From contig NC_044988.1 in assembly GCF_008728515.1 (NCBI RefSeq), positions 29,780,998 to 29,844,997 of the forward strand: DNA of 64,000 bases, in the 5' to 3' direction. This document shows positions 1-10,914 of the stretch, piece after piece. The notes under the pieces are model-generated. The model searched no databases. It was not told where the DNA came from and saw only the letters and a program-made list of their open reading frames with translations. Positions within the stretch are counted from its first letter, which is position 1; each line of letters starts with the position of its first letter. Made by a program: the position numbers and the translations under genes. Source of the stretch: Papio anubis (taxonomy: Eukaryota > Chordata > Mammalia > Primates > Cercopithecidae).

Positions 1-235
1 GAGGCCGAGGCAGGTGGATCACTTGAGGTCAGGTGTTCAAGAGCAGCCTGGGCAACATGGTAAAACCCCGTCTCTACCCAAAATACAAAAATTAGCTGGG
101 TGTGGTGATGCGCCTGTAGTTCCAGCTACTTGGGAGGCTGAGGCAGGAGAATCACTTGAACCCTGGAGTTGGAGGTTGCAGTGAGCCAAGATCATGCCAC
201 TGCACTCCAGCCTGGTTGACAGAGCCAGACTGTGT
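1..235 (+). mobile_element. Alu, 5' end cut by window edge
   Basis: Enters within the left monomer (GAGGCCGAGGCAGGTGGATC) and runs through the right monomer to 'ACTCCAGCCTGG'. It lacks a normal A tail. Confidence 0.93.
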
Positions 236-880
236 GTGTTGGCTCATCTCTCGTCTGTAATTAGGTGAGTTTTTGTTTCTATAATGTATCTCTAAAATGG
301 TGTAGTTTTCTCCAATAGTTGGTAAAGCGGAAACCTAACAAGGCCTTCTTTGAAAAAAAAAAAAGATTGATAAAATACATAATAGCCTACATATATGTGT
401 CTACTTAGGGTGTCAATTGTTAAACTTTGAATCAGTCACAAAATATTCATTTTACTATTCCCAACTCTCTACCCGATGTAAGTGATCTATGATAAAAATA
501 CAGGTACACTTACATTGTTATTTATCCTAGCAGTATCCATATGCTAATCTGTTTGACTTGTTTTTATTTTGTTGACAAGCTGAAAAATCAGAAAGATAGT
601 GGCTATTGACCCCAATAGGGGATGTATCTGACCACTTTTGGTGATATACATTTTAACTTCCAATTCATCTTGAAACTCTTAAATGAAATTTTATTTCAGT
701 ATTTGTTTTCACTGTTTCCTCTATTCTTTTAGGTCTCTTATAGCAGAAGGCACAGGAAAGCTTGAGATAGTCTCGGTTTATCAGATCATTAATTGCACAA
801 GAAAGTTTTTAAATAGACAATAATTTTGGATGGATTATTAAATTCAGAAAGCAATCATCTCCTTTTTAAAAAATAGTTGA
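236..880. other. AT-rich intergenic DNA, nothing recognised
   Basis: No ORF, repeat family or motif recognised. Confidence 0.5.
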
Positions 881-1175
881 GTTGGGCATGGTGGCTCATG
901 CCTGTAATCCCAGCGTTTTGGGAGGCCAAGGAGGGTGGATCACGAGGTCAAGAGACCAAGATCATCCTGGCCAACATGGCGAAACCCCGTCTCTACTGAA
1001 AATACAAAAATTAGCTAGGCGTGGTGGGTGCCTCTAATCTCAGCTACTCGGAAGGCTGGGGCAGGAGAATTGCTTGAACCCGGGAGACAGAGGTTGCAGT
1101 GAGCCAAGATCGCGGCACTGGACTCCAGTCTGGGTGAGAGTGAGACTCCATGTCAAAAAAAAAAAAAAAAAAAAA
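881..1175 (+). mobile_element. Alu
   Basis: Full-length dimer from GTTGGGCATGGTGGCTC to a 21-nt A tail. Confidence 0.95.
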
Positions 1176-1208
1176 GTTGTTTAAAATAAGTTAAAATCTA
1201 ATAAAGCA

Positions 1209-1501
1209 GGCCAGGCGTGGTGGCTCACACCTGTAATCCCAGCACTTTGGAAGGCCGAGATTGGCAGATCACCTGAGGTCAGGAGTTCGAGACCAGCCTG
1301 ACCAACATGGTAAAAACCCCGTCTCTAATAAAAATACAAAAATTTGCCAAGTGTGGTGGTGCATGCCTGTAATCCCAGCTACTCGGAGGCTGGGGCACGA
1401 GAATTGCTTGTACCCAGGAGGTGTAGGTTTTAGTGAGCCAAGATCACACCACTGCACTCCAGCCTGGGCGACAGAGGGAGACTCGGTCTCAACAACAACA
1501 A
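1209..1501 (+). mobile_element. Alu with target-site duplication
   Basis: Full-length dimer with a (CAA)n tail. It is flanked by 16-bp duplications at 1193-1208 and 1502-1517 (AAAATCTAATAAAGCA, one mismatch). Confidence 0.95.
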
Positions 1502-1607
1502 AAAATCTAATATAGCAATTTGACATTTGTTTGTTCTTCACAAATTTCAAGCAGTACATGTATATTGTTAGTTCATCCCCCATCAGATTCAATTTTGCAA
1601 AATAGAT

Positions 1608-1935
1608 TTTTTATTTTTTTATTTTTTTGAGATAGGGTCTCATTCTGCTGCCCAGACAGATTGTGCAGTTGCATAATCTCAGCTCCCTGGCTCCTCAACC
1701 TCCCCAGGCTTAAGTGATCCTCCCACCTCAGCCTCCCGAGTAGCTGGAATACCAGGGTGCACCACCATGCTTGGCTAATTTTTCTATTTTTCTATTTTTC
1801 TATTCTTCCTTTTTTTTGTAGAGACAGGGTTTCTCCATGTTACCTAGGCTGGTCTCAAACTCCGGGGCTCAAGCAATCCGCCTGCCCCAGCCTCTCACAG
1901 TGTTGGAATTACAGGCTTGAGCCACATGGCCCAGC
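1608..1935 (-). mobile_element. Old Alu (AluJ-like)
   Basis: T-run, then a diverged dimer ending 'GAGCCACATGGCCCAG'. The flanking word GCAAAATAGAT occurs before it, after it, and again after the next Alu, which marks two successive insertions at the same target. Confidence 0.9.
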
Positions 1936-1947
1936 TGCAAAATAGAT

Positions 1948-2258
1948 GTTTTGTTTGTTTTTTCGTTTGTTTTGAGACGGGGTCTCGCTCTTGTCGCCCA
2001 GGCTGGAGTGCAGTGGCGCGATCTCGGCTCACTGCAAGCTCCGCCTCCCGAGTTCACGCCATTCTCCTGCCTCAGCCTCCCCAGCAGCTGGGACTACAGG
2101 TGCCTGCCACCACGCCGGGCTATTTTTTCTTTGTATTTTTAGTAGAGACGGGGTTTCACCATGTTAGCCAGGATGGTCTCAATCTGCTGACCTCGTGATC
2201 CACCCTCCTCGGCCTCCCAAAGTGCTGGGATTACAGGCGTGAGCCGCCGCACCCGGAC
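1948..2258 (-). mobile_element. Alu (AluY-like)
   Basis: Full-length. Contains 'CACTGCAAGCTCCGCCTCCCGAGTTCACGCC' type diagnostics in its right monomer. Flanked by AAAATAGAT on both sides. Confidence 0.94.
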
Positions 2259-2295
2259 CAAAATAGATATTTTTAAAAGCAGATTTCTTCTTGAA

Positions 2296-2577
2296 TTTTT
2301 TTTTTTTTTTTTTGAGGCGGAGTCGCTCTATGCGCCCGCGGCTGGAGTGCTCAGTGGCGCTGGATCTCAGCCTCGCGGCAACCTCGGGTTTCGCCATTCT
2401 CCTGCCTCAGCCTCGAGCAGCTGGGACTACAGGCGCCCGCCACCTCGCCCGGCTAGGTTTTTATTTTTTGAAGGCGGGGTTTCACACCGTGTTAGCCCAG
2501 GATAGTCTCAATCCCTGACCACGTGATCGCCCGTCTCAGCCTCAAAGTGCTGGGATTACAGACTTGAGCCACTGTGA
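2296..2577 (-). mobile_element. AluY-type copy with many small indels
   Basis: Carries the young 'CAGGCGCCCGCCACCTCGCCCGGC' type signature but has an unusual number of one- or two-base insertions and deletions, such as 'GAGTCGCTCTATGCGCCCGCGG'. Confidence 0.88.
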
Positions 2578-3161
2578 CCTTTTTTGCCATGAAGTCTTGC
2601 TCTGTCGCCCAGGCATAATCTCGGCTCACTACAACCTCTGCCTCCCGGATTCAAGTGATTCTCCTGTCTCAGCTTCCCAAGTAGCTGGAATTACAGGTGT
2701 ATGCCACCACGCCCAGCTAATTTTTTGGGTTGTTTGTTTGTTTGTTTTTGAGACAGAGTCTCACATTGTCACGCAGGCTGGAGTGCAGTGGTGCATCTCG
2801 GTGCAACCTCCACTTCCCTGGTTCAAGTGATTCTCCTGTCTCAGCCTCCCGAGTAGCTGGGATTACAAGTGCATGCCACCACACCTAGCTAATTTTTTTG
2901 TATTTTTAGTACAGACGGGGTTTCACCATGTTGGCCAGACTGGTCTCAAACTCCTGACCTCAGGCAATCCACCTACCTTGGCCTCCCAAAGTGCTGGAAT
3001 TACAGGCGTGAGCCACTGAGCCCAGCAATTTTTTGTATTTTTAGTAGAGACAGGGTTTCACAACGTTGGCCAGGCTGATTTTGAACTGCTGACTGCAAGT
3101 GATCCACCCCCCTCAGCCTCCCAAAGTGCTGGGATTACAGGCGTGAGCCACTGCGCTGGCC
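2578..3161 (-). mobile_element. Alu split by a later Alu insertion
   Basis: The outer copy occupies 2578-2727 and resumes at 3027-3161. The break coincides with the AATTTTTTG duplication flanking the inner Alu. Confidence 0.88.
2728..3026 (-). mobile_element. Inner Alu nested in another Alu
   Basis: Complete dimer with a (TTTG)n tail, flanked by AATTTTTTG at 2719-2727 and 3027-3035. Confidence 0.92.
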
Positions 3162-3320
3162 CTCTTCTTGGAGTTTTAAGCAATTGATTCTACAAGAAAA
3201 ACGTATGATGGTAAACCGTTTTTTCTCTTTAGATTAATGTGAATCAGTCTCCTGATTGTTTCAAAACAGCAGTTAATACTGAAAAGTCATCTAGAATTAT
3301 CTTAAAAATAAATATCCTGG

Positions 3321-3616
3321 GGCCAGTGCAGTGGCTCATGCCTGTAATCCCAGCACTTTGGGAGGCTGAGGTGGGTGGATCACAAGGTCAGGAGTTTGAG
3401 ACCAGCCTGGCCAAGATGGTGAAACCCCGTCTCTTAACTAAAAACACAAAAATTTGCCAGGCCTGTGGCAGGCGCCTGTAATCCCAGCTATTCAGGAAGC
3501 TGAGGCAGGAGAATCGTTTAAACCCGGGAGGCAGAGGTTGCAGTGAGCTGAGATCACGCCACTGCACTCCAGCATGGCCGACAGAGTGAGACTCTGTCTC
3601 AAAAAAATATAAATAA
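3321..3616 (+). mobile_element. Alu with target-site duplication
   Basis: Full-length dimer flanked by ATAAATATCCTGG (3308-3320) and ATAAATATCTTGG (3617-3629). Confidence 0.94.
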
Positions 3617-3627
3617 ATAAATATCTT

Positions 3628-3740
3628 GGCCAGGCGAGGTGGCTCACGCCTGTAATCCCAGCACTTTGGGAGGCTGAGGCGGGCAGATTACAAGGTCAAG
3701 AGATTGAGACCATCCTGGCCAAAGTAGTGAAACCCCATCT
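3628..3740 (+). mobile_element. Alu left-monomer fragment
   Basis: Starts directly after the previous copy and stops abruptly at 'GAAACCCCATCTC', with no A tail. Confidence 0.9.
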
Positions 3741-4048
3741 CATCAGCCTTCCATTTTGCTAGCCTGCCAGTGTGCTGCTTACGATGTGCCACCTTAGTGT
3801 ACCCCTCATCTTCCTAAGAGCCTGAGACAGGCTCTGGATGCTCAGATAACATCAGGATGCTGTGCTGGTGACAAATGTTGACACCCTAGAGGCTTTGTCA
3901 TTTACTTCCGGTTTCCAAGCTGGGATTCTAATTAATTACATTGTTGAGAACACCTTATTTGGGAAGAACTAGCAAACTGCTCAGATCCTAAAACCTGCCT
4001 TCTAGCTCCCTTCATCTTCAATTTGTGCTTCAAAATTTCTCTTACAAG
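3741..4048. other. Unique intergenic DNA
   Basis: No recognised repeat or coding signal. Confidence 0.5.
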
Positions 4049-4347
4049 AGCCGGATGCGGTGGTTCACGCCTGTAATCCCAGCACTTTGGGAGACCAGGG
4101 CAGGCGGATCACCTGAGGTCAGGAGTTCAAGACTAGCCTGACCAACATGGAGAAACTCCATCTCTACTAAAAATATAAAATTAGCTGGGCGTGGTGGCAC
4201 ATGCCTGTAATCCCAGCTACTCGGGAGGCTGAGGCAGGACAATCGCTTGAACCCGGGAGGCGGAGATTGCAGTGAGCCAAGATCGAACCATTGCACTCCA
4301 GCCTGGGCAACAAGAGTGAAACTCCGTCTGAAAAAAAAAAAAAAAAA
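4049..4347 (+). mobile_element. Alu
   Basis: Full-length dimer with a 17-nt A tail. Related target words (TTTCTCTTACAAGA / TTCTTCTGACAGA) flank it. Confidence 0.94.
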
Positions 4348-4371
4348 TTCTTCTGACAGAATTAGAAAACA

Positions 4372-4615
4372 GTAATAGCTCACACTCGGGTAGTCTTTAT
4401 TCTCTCGTCTCGTAGGCACTGTTTTAAGCCCTTTACATCCATCAATTATGGCATCTTCACAACACTTGTCAGGTTATTTCCAATTTTCAGATGGGGAAAG
4501 GGTGGCACAAAGAGGGTAAGTGACTAGCCCACAAGCATATGGCTGGTAAATAGCAAAACTGGGACTCCAACACAGGGAGTCTGATTGCGAGGCCTGTGTT
4601 CTTACCTAAGATACA
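4372..4615 (+). mobile_element. MIR element
   Basis: Matches the MIR core: 'GGCACTGTTTTAAGCCCTTTACATCC', 'CAGATGGGGAAAGGGTGGCACAAAGAGG' and a tail like 'ACTGGGACTCCAACACAGG' (in-order partial motifs). Confidence 0.75.
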
Positions 4616-5029
4616 CAGGATCCTGACTGCCTTTGTTTGTCTGCATAGATGTTGGTGGGAACTCAAATGTGTAGAGGAAACTGGTTGGTAATTAGATTTC
4701 ACTGCTGCAACCTCAAACATAGCCATCTTTCTGAACAACTAGGTCCATGCCAGCACTATCTGCTTTCAGGTTCCTCCTGTTCCTCCAATCCAAACTACAG
4801 TCAGCATCAGCTAGCAACAATGATCAAGCAGTTTCTATGTGGCAGGCATAGAACAAACATTTGGGCGTTTCACAAACATCCCGAATACCTAATATTGTCC
4901 CTGTGTAAGGACAGAAAGCTCAAAGATGCTGCTAACTGGTTTGTTCCGATCAGGCAGTGATTGGCAGAACCCACACTTACACTTTCATTCCTCAAACACC
5001 TCAAGGACGAAAGCCTCCATCACTCTCAA

Positions 5030-5345
5030 TTTGCCTAAAGGATAGAAGCCAAATTCCTCACTGGCAGGCAAGGTGCCATGCTATCTTTCCAACCTTATCT
5101 CCTGCTGGGCTCCAGCTTGACTCCTCTGTTCCAGACTGGCATGTCTGTGCCCTCTCCCCCAACCTACAGGCACACTCCCAATGCCCAGCCTTCCATCCGT
5201 TGTTCCCATGACCTAGAATGTCTTGTTTTCTCCTTTCAGCCTCCTCAAATCCTGTGTGACTACAGTTCAATCTTCCATTCATACAAGGTCCTCCTCCACT
5301 AAATGCTTCAGGTCCTAGCAGTCCCACTTGTCCCTTCTCCCTGCT
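5030..5345 (+). mobile_element. L2-like LINE fragment
   Basis: Ancient L2 3'-region phrases in order: 'AGGATAGAAGCCAAATTCCT', 'CCAACCTTATCTCCTGCTGG', 'CCCATGACCTAGAATGTC', 'CCTCCTCAAATCCT'. Between this and the preceding MIR, 4616-5029 shows nothing recognised. Confidence 0.55.
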
Positions 5346-5383
5346 GGTAGGAGTAGTAGCATTTAGTGGAGGAGGACTTGCAT
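5282..5383. repeat. Inverted repeat / long imperfect hairpin
   Basis: A perfect 20-bp inverted repeat at 5288-5307 and 5358-5377 (GTCCTCCTCCACTAAATGCT) encloses 50 nt. Pairing extends outward by about 6 bp with one bulge. A further inner pairing is possible (CTAGCAG 5315-5321 with CTGCTGG 5341-5347). Confidence 0.85.
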
Positions 5384-5569
5384 GAGATGGAATCAACAGG
5401 GACATTGATCACACACAGCTGTGCACCTTATTGTCAGTTCAGGCCAGCTGAGTCACAGCAGCACGTTTGACACAGGGAGCTGAATATTTTGATCATATAG
5501 TATCTCACTTCATATATATGGTCAGAGGCAACACAGAGAAGTTTCCCTTGACCTGTTGTACCAGGGACA

Positions 5570-5875
5570 AAAACAGCTTTTTGTGGACGAAATGCAAAGT
5601 AGATGGAATTGATCATCAGTGCCTTCTGTAGCTTCCCCTCCCCACAGGTTCTTCCAATATGTGGGAGGTGTATATGTGTATATATCTGCTTTCTACGTAC
5701 TCTTTCTTTCTTTCCAATCCGGAAAACAGCTTTCTGTGGACGAAATGCAAAGTAGATGGAATTGATCATCAGTGCCTTCTGTAGCTTCCCCTCCCCACAG
5801 GTTCTTCCAATATGTGGAAGGTGTATATGTGTATATATTTACTTTCTCTGTACTCTTTTTTTTCTTTCCAATTGG
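5570..5875. repeat. 153-bp direct tandem duplication (two copies)
   Basis: Copy 1 is 5570-5722 and copy 2 is 5723-5875. Both begin AAAACAGCTTT and share a block through 'CAGGTTCTTCCAATATGTGG', with scattered substitutions near the 3' end. Confidence 0.9.
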
Positions 5876-5884
5876 GAAATAACA

Positions 5885-6100
5885 ACCACAATAAAAGATA
5901 TGTTACTGTGTACCACTTACTTTTCTCAGCACTCCACAAGTATTAACTAATTTAGTCTTCCCAGTAACCCTTTGAAGTAGGCATTAGTATTAACCCCTTT
6001 GTATAGGTGAGGAGACTGAGTCACAGAGCGGTTAAGGAGCCTAAGGTCACAGAGCTTGGATTCAAAACTATGCATTTAATCAATATGCTATATTGCCTCA
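5885..6100 (+). mobile_element. MIR element
   Basis: In-order MIR motifs: 'AAGTATTAACTAATTTAGTC', 'GGTGAGGAGACTGAGTCACA', 'CTAAGGTCACAGAGCTTGGA'. Confidence 0.8.
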
Positions 6101-6171
6101 CCAATAAAACAATGTATTGTTTTATTCTAATAGTAAAAGTAATGCCTGCTAAGTGTTAAAAAAAAATCAGA

Positions 6172-6555
6172 TCGGGCGGGCGTGGTGGCTCACGCCTGTA
6201 ATCCCAGCACTTTGGGAGGCTAAGGCGGGCAGATCACTTGAGACCAGGAGTTCAGACCAGCCTGGTCAACATGGTGAAATCCTGTCTCTACTAAAAATAA
6301 AAATAAAAATAAAAATTAGCTGGGTGTGGTGGCGGGTGCCTGTAATCCCAGCTACTAGGGAGGCTGAGACATGAGAATTGCTTGGACCCCAGAAGCAGAG
6401 GTTGCAGTGAGCTGAGATCCCAGCTACTAGGGAGGCTGAGACACGACAATCGCTTGAACCCCAGAAGGGGAGGTTGCAGTGAGCCGAGATCGCACCACTG
6501 GACTCCAGCCTGGGCAGCAGAGCAAGACTCTGTCTTGGGAGAAAAAAAAAAAAAA
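6172..6555 (+). mobile_element. Alu with internal 72-bp tandem duplication
   Basis: The dimer is 384 bp long because a right-monomer block starting CCCAGCTACTAGGGAGGC (6347) is repeated at 6419. It also has an (AAAAT)n middle-linker expansion at 6294-6315. Confidence 0.93.
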
Positions 6556-6896
6556 GATTGTAAAGTAGAATACCATCCATAATCCTATCACATAGGGAAA
6601 ATGATATAACCTGCTCAAGCAGATAGAAACATGCATTAGTTTGTATTTCAACAATGAAGAAAAAGCACAGTGGAGCCACACTGTACATTATAGCTAGTTT
6701 TCTTTGTGTTTTTTAATTAAAAAATTTGAATAGCTTCCTTGAGGTATAATTTACATACCATAAAATTTGTTTTAATCATACAAATAATTTTAGTAAATTT
6801 ACAGTTTTGCAACCATTACTACAATCCAATTTTAGATCATTTCGTTACCCCTAAAATATATTTATTTATTTATTAGTTTTTAAACATTTTTATTAG

Positions 6897-7177
6897 TTTG
6901 AGAGAGTCTCGCTCTGTCACCAGCCTGGAGTGCAACAGTGAGATCTTGGCTCACTGCAACCTCTGCCTCCTGGGTTCAAGTGATTCTCTTGCCTCAGCCT
7001 CTCCAGTAGCTGGGACTACAGGCGCATGCCACCATGCCCAGCTAACTTTTTGTATTTTTAGTAGAGATGGGGTTTCACTATGTTGGTCAGGATGGTCTCG
7101 ACCCCTTGACTTCATGATCCATCTGCCTCTGCCTCCCAAAGTGTTGAGATTATGGGTGCGAGCCACCACACCCAGCC
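6897..7177 (-). mobile_element. Alu
   Basis: Dimer without a long T-run, ending 'GAGCCACCACACCCAGCC'. Confidence 0.93.
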
Positions 7178-7363
7178 TTATTTATTTATTTATCTATTTA
7201 TTTATTTTTGGAGATGGAGTGTCACTCTGTTGCCCAGGCTGGAGTGCAATGATATGATCATAGCTTACTGCAGCCTCAAACTCCTGGGCTCAAGCCATCC
7301 TCCCACCACAGCCTCCCAAGTAGCTGGGATAACAGGCAAAAGGCACAAGCCACCATGCCTGGC
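7178..7363 (-). mobile_element. Alu monomer (FRAM/FLAM-like) with (ATTT)n tail
   Basis: A (TTTA)n run, then one monomer ending 'CAAGCCACCATGCCTGGC'. Confidence 0.8.
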
Positions 7364-7686
7364 TTCCCAAATAATATTTTATATGCATTTGCACTTACTC
7401 CCAGTATCTACCTCCGGTTCCTGGCAACTGCTAATCTAATTTCTGTCTCTATTGATTTTGCCTTTTGTGAACATTTCATATAAATGTGGTTTTACCATAG
7501 GTAGTCTTTTGAATCTGGTTTCTTCTACATAGCGTAATGTTTTCAAGGTTCATCCATGGTGTAGTATGTATCATTACTTCATTCCCTTTGACAGCTCAAT
7601 AATATTCCATTGTATGGCTATATCACAGTTTGTTCTTTAATTCACCTGTTGATGGACATTTGAATTGTTTCAAATAAATAATGCTG

Positions 7687-8278
7687 GGCTGGGTGTGGTG
7701 GCTCACACCTGTAATCCCAGCACTTTGGGAGGCCAAGGCGGGCAGATCACCTAAGATCAGGCATTCAAGACCAGCCTGGCCAACATGGTAAAACCCCACA
7801 TCTACTAAAAAATACAAAAATTAGGCTGGGTGTGGTGGCTCACGCCTGTAATCCTAGGACTTTGGGAGGCTGAGGTGGGCAGATCATCTGAGGTCGGGAG
7901 TTTGAGGCCACCCTGACCAACATGGAGAAACCCTGACTCCACTAAAAATACAAAAATTAGCCAGGCATGGTGGCACATGCCTGTAATCCCACTTACTTGG
8001 GAGGCTGAGGCAGGAGACTCGCTTGAACCCAGAAGGCGGAGATTGCGGTGAACCGAGATCTCGCCATTGCACTCCAGCCTGAGCAACAAGCGTGAAACTC
8101 CGTCTCCAAAAAAAAAAATTAGCCGGGTGTGGTGGCAGGTGCCTGTAATCCCAGCTACTCAGGAGGCTGAGGCAGGGCTTACTGCTTGAGCCCGAGAGGC
8201 AGAGGTTACGGTGAGCCGAGATCATGGCATTGCACTCCAGCCTGGGCAACAGTGAGACTCTGCTTACAAAAAAAAAAA
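7687..8278 (+). mobile_element. Alu split by a nested Alu
   Basis: The outer copy occupies 7687-7823 and resumes at 8114-8278, ending in an A tail. Flanking AATGCTG/AATGTTG suggests the target-site duplication in L1. Confidence 0.9.
7824..8113 (+). mobile_element. Inner nested Alu
   Basis: Complete Alu inserted in the A-rich middle of the outer copy; AAAAATTAG occurs on both sides. Confidence 0.92.
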
Positions 8279-8598
8279 TGTTGCTATACATTTTAATGTA
8301 CGAGTCTTTGCATGGACGTATGTTTTCACTTCTCTGAGGAAGAGACCTAGTATTGAAATTATTGGGTCATATGTTAAGTTTTCCACAATTTTACATACCC
8401 ATCAGCAGTATATGAGAGTCTGGTTTCTTCACATCCTAGTCAATACTTGCTATGGTCTATCTTTTTTATTATAGGTATCCTAGCGAGTGTGAAGCAATAG
8501 CTTATCATGTTTTTTATCTGTATTTCTCTAATGAGTAAATATACTGAACATCTTTTGGCAATTTGAATATTTTCTTTGGTAAAATGTCTAATCAAATC

Positions 8599-8890
8599 TT
8601 TTTTTTTTTTTTTTTTGACAGAGTTTCGCTCTGGCTCCCAGGCTGGAGTGCAGTGGCACCATCTCAGCTCACTACAGCCTCCCAGGCTCAAGTGATCCTT
8701 CCACCTCAGCCTCCTGAGTAGCTGGGACTACAGGTGCACACTATTACACTTGGCTAATTTTCAAATTATTTACAGAGATGCGGTCTCCCTATATTACCCA
8801 GGCTGGTCATGAACTCGTGGGTTCAAGAGATCCTCCTGCCTCAGCCTCTCAAAGTGCTGGGATTGCAGGTGTAAGTCACCATGCCCGGCC
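8599..8890 (-). mobile_element. Old Alu (AluJ-like)
   Basis: 18-nt T-run followed by a diverged dimer ending 'ACCATGCCCGGCC'. Confidence 0.93.
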
Positions 8891-9054
8891 ATATTAAACG
8901 CATTTTTTCAATTGGGGTGTCTTTTCATTATTAAATTGTAAGAGTTGTTTATATATTCTGGATACAAATCAGATATCTGATGATCAGATATGTGATTTTC
9001 AAATATTTTCTCACAAAATGTTTTGGCTTGTATTTTCATTTAATTTTCTTTTTT

Positions 9055-9367
9055 CTTCTCTCTTTTTTTTTCTTTTCTTTTCTTTGAGATGGAGTCTCCC
9101 CTTGTTGCCCAGGCTACAGTGTGGTGGCGCTATCTTGGCTCACTGCAACCTCCACCTCCAGGGTTCAAGTGATTCTCCTGCCTCAGCCTCCTGATTAGCT
9201 GAGATTACAGGCACCTGCCACCACGCCTGGCTGATTGTTGTATTTTTAGTAAAGACGGAGTTTCACTAAGTTGGCCAGGCTGGTCTCGAACTCCTGACAT
9301 CAGGTGATCTGCCCGCCTTGGCCTCCCAAAGTGCTGGGATTACGGGCATGAGCCACCGCATCAGGCC
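9055..9367 (-). mobile_element. Alu
   Basis: T/C-rich tail followed by a dimer ending 'GAGCCACCGCATCAGGCC'. Confidence 0.93.
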
Positions 9368-9470
9368 ATATTTTCATTCTCTTAATGGTGTCTTTTGAAG
9401 ACACAAAAGTTTTGAATTTTGGTGAAGTCCAGTTTGTCAGTTTTTTTCCTTTTATCACTTCTGCTTTTGT

Positions 9471-9774
9471 TTGTTTGTTTTTTTTTTTTTTGGAGATGGA
9501 GTCTTGTTCTGCGGCCCAGACTAGAGTGCAGTGTTATGATCTTGCCTTACTGCAACCTCTGCCTCCCCAGTTCAAGCAATTCTCCTGCCTCAGCCTCCTC
9601 AGTAGCTGAGATTACAGGAGCAGGCTGCCACGCCTGGCTAATTTTTTGTATTTTAGTAGAGATGGCGTTTCACCGTGTTGCCCAGGCTGGTCTCGAACTC
9701 CTGAGCTCAGGTGATCTACCTGCCTCGGCCTCCCAAAGTGCTAGGATTACAGGCATGAGCCACTGCACCCGGCC
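9471..9774 (-). mobile_element. Alu
   Basis: Full dimer in L1. Target words CACTTCTGCTTTTG / CACTTTTGCTTTTGG lie on either side. Confidence 0.94.
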
Positions 9775-10018
9775 CACTTTTGCTTTTGGTGTTATGCCTG
9801 AGAAGTCTTTGCCTAACCCTGACATGTTTTAGAACTGCCCTTCCCCCCCCTTACCAATATGTCTTGGACATATTTCTATTTCAGTAAATACAGATCTGTA
9901 TCATCTTTATGGCTTCCATGTCTGGAAAAAGGAGAGGAGAGAAAGGAGACAACAAAGCCAGGCTACTCGAAATATCCAATACAAATTTGTTCATTCTTGG
10001 GGACTTCCTGTCTCTCTC

Positions 10019-10310
10019 TTTTTTTTTTCTTGAGGCAGAGTCTCACTCTGTCACCCAGGCTAGAGTGCAGTGGCACTATCTCAGATCACTGCAACCTCTG
10101 CCTCCAGGATTCAAGCGATTCTCTAGCCTCAGCCTCCCAAGTAGCTGGAATTACAGGTGCCCACCACCCTGCCCAGCTAATTTTTGTATTTTAGTAGAGA
10201 TGAGGTTTCACCATGTTGGCCAGGCTGGTCTCGAACTCCTGGCCTCAAGTGATCTGCCTGCCTTGGCCTCCAAAAGTGCTGGGATTACAGGCATGAGCCA
10301 CTGCGCCCAG
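10019..10310 (-). mobile_element. Alu, first of a head-to-tail trio
   Basis: Full dimer. CCTGTCTCTC precedes it and CCTGTCTCTA follows the third copy. Confidence 0.94.
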
Positions 10311-10313
10311 ACA

Positions 10314-10609
10314 TTTTTTTTTTTTTCTTGAAACAGAGTCTCCCTGTGTCACCCAGGCTAGAGTGCAATGGAGCGATCTCGGCTCACTGCAAGCTCTGCC
10401 TCCCGGGTTTTAAGAGATTCTCCTGCCTCAGCTCCTAAGTAGCTGAGATTACAGGCACGCCCCACCACGCCTGGCTAAGTTTTGTATTTTTAGTGGAGAC
10501 GGGGTTTCACCATGTTGGTCAGGCTGGTCTCGAACTCCTGACCTCATGATGCACCCGCCTCTGCCTCCCAAAGTGCTTGGATCACAGGTGTGAGCCACCG
10601 CGCCCGGCC
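10314..10609 (-). mobile_element. Alu, second of trio
   Basis: Full dimer joined to the first by only three bases. Confidence 0.94.
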
Positions 10610-10611
10610 AC

Positions 10612-10914
10612 TTTTTTTTTTTTTTTTTTTTGAGACGGAGTTTTGCCCTTTTTGCCCAGGCTGGAGTGCAAAGGCATGATCTTGGCTCACTGCAACCTCC
10701 GCCTCCTGGATTCAAGTGATTATCCTGCCTCAGCCTCCAGAGTAGCTGGGATTACAGGCATGCACCACCACACCTGGCTAATTTTGCATTTTTAGTAGAG
10801 AAGGGGGTTTCACTATGTTGACCAGGTTGGTCTCGAACTCCTGACCTCAGGTGATCCGCCTGCCTCAGCCTCCCAAAATGCTGAGATTATAGGCATGAGC
10901 CACTGTGCAGGGCC
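10612..10914 (-). mobile_element. Alu, third of trio
   Basis: 20-nt T-run followed by a full dimer. Confidence 0.94.

Larger units (their letters stand above)
6720..9850 (-). mobile_element. Antisense L1 remnant, interrupted by Alus
   Basis: L1 pieces in collinear order at 6720-6870, 7369-7686, 8279-8598, 8891-9054, 9368-9470 and 9775-9840. Recognisable phrases are 'TTTCAAGGTTCATCCATGG', 'CAATAATATTCCATTGTATGG', 'TGTTGATGGACATTTG', 'TATATATTCTGGATAC' and 'GTCTTTTGAAGACACAAAAG'. This is one old L1 insertion later loaded with Alus. Confidence 0.85.
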
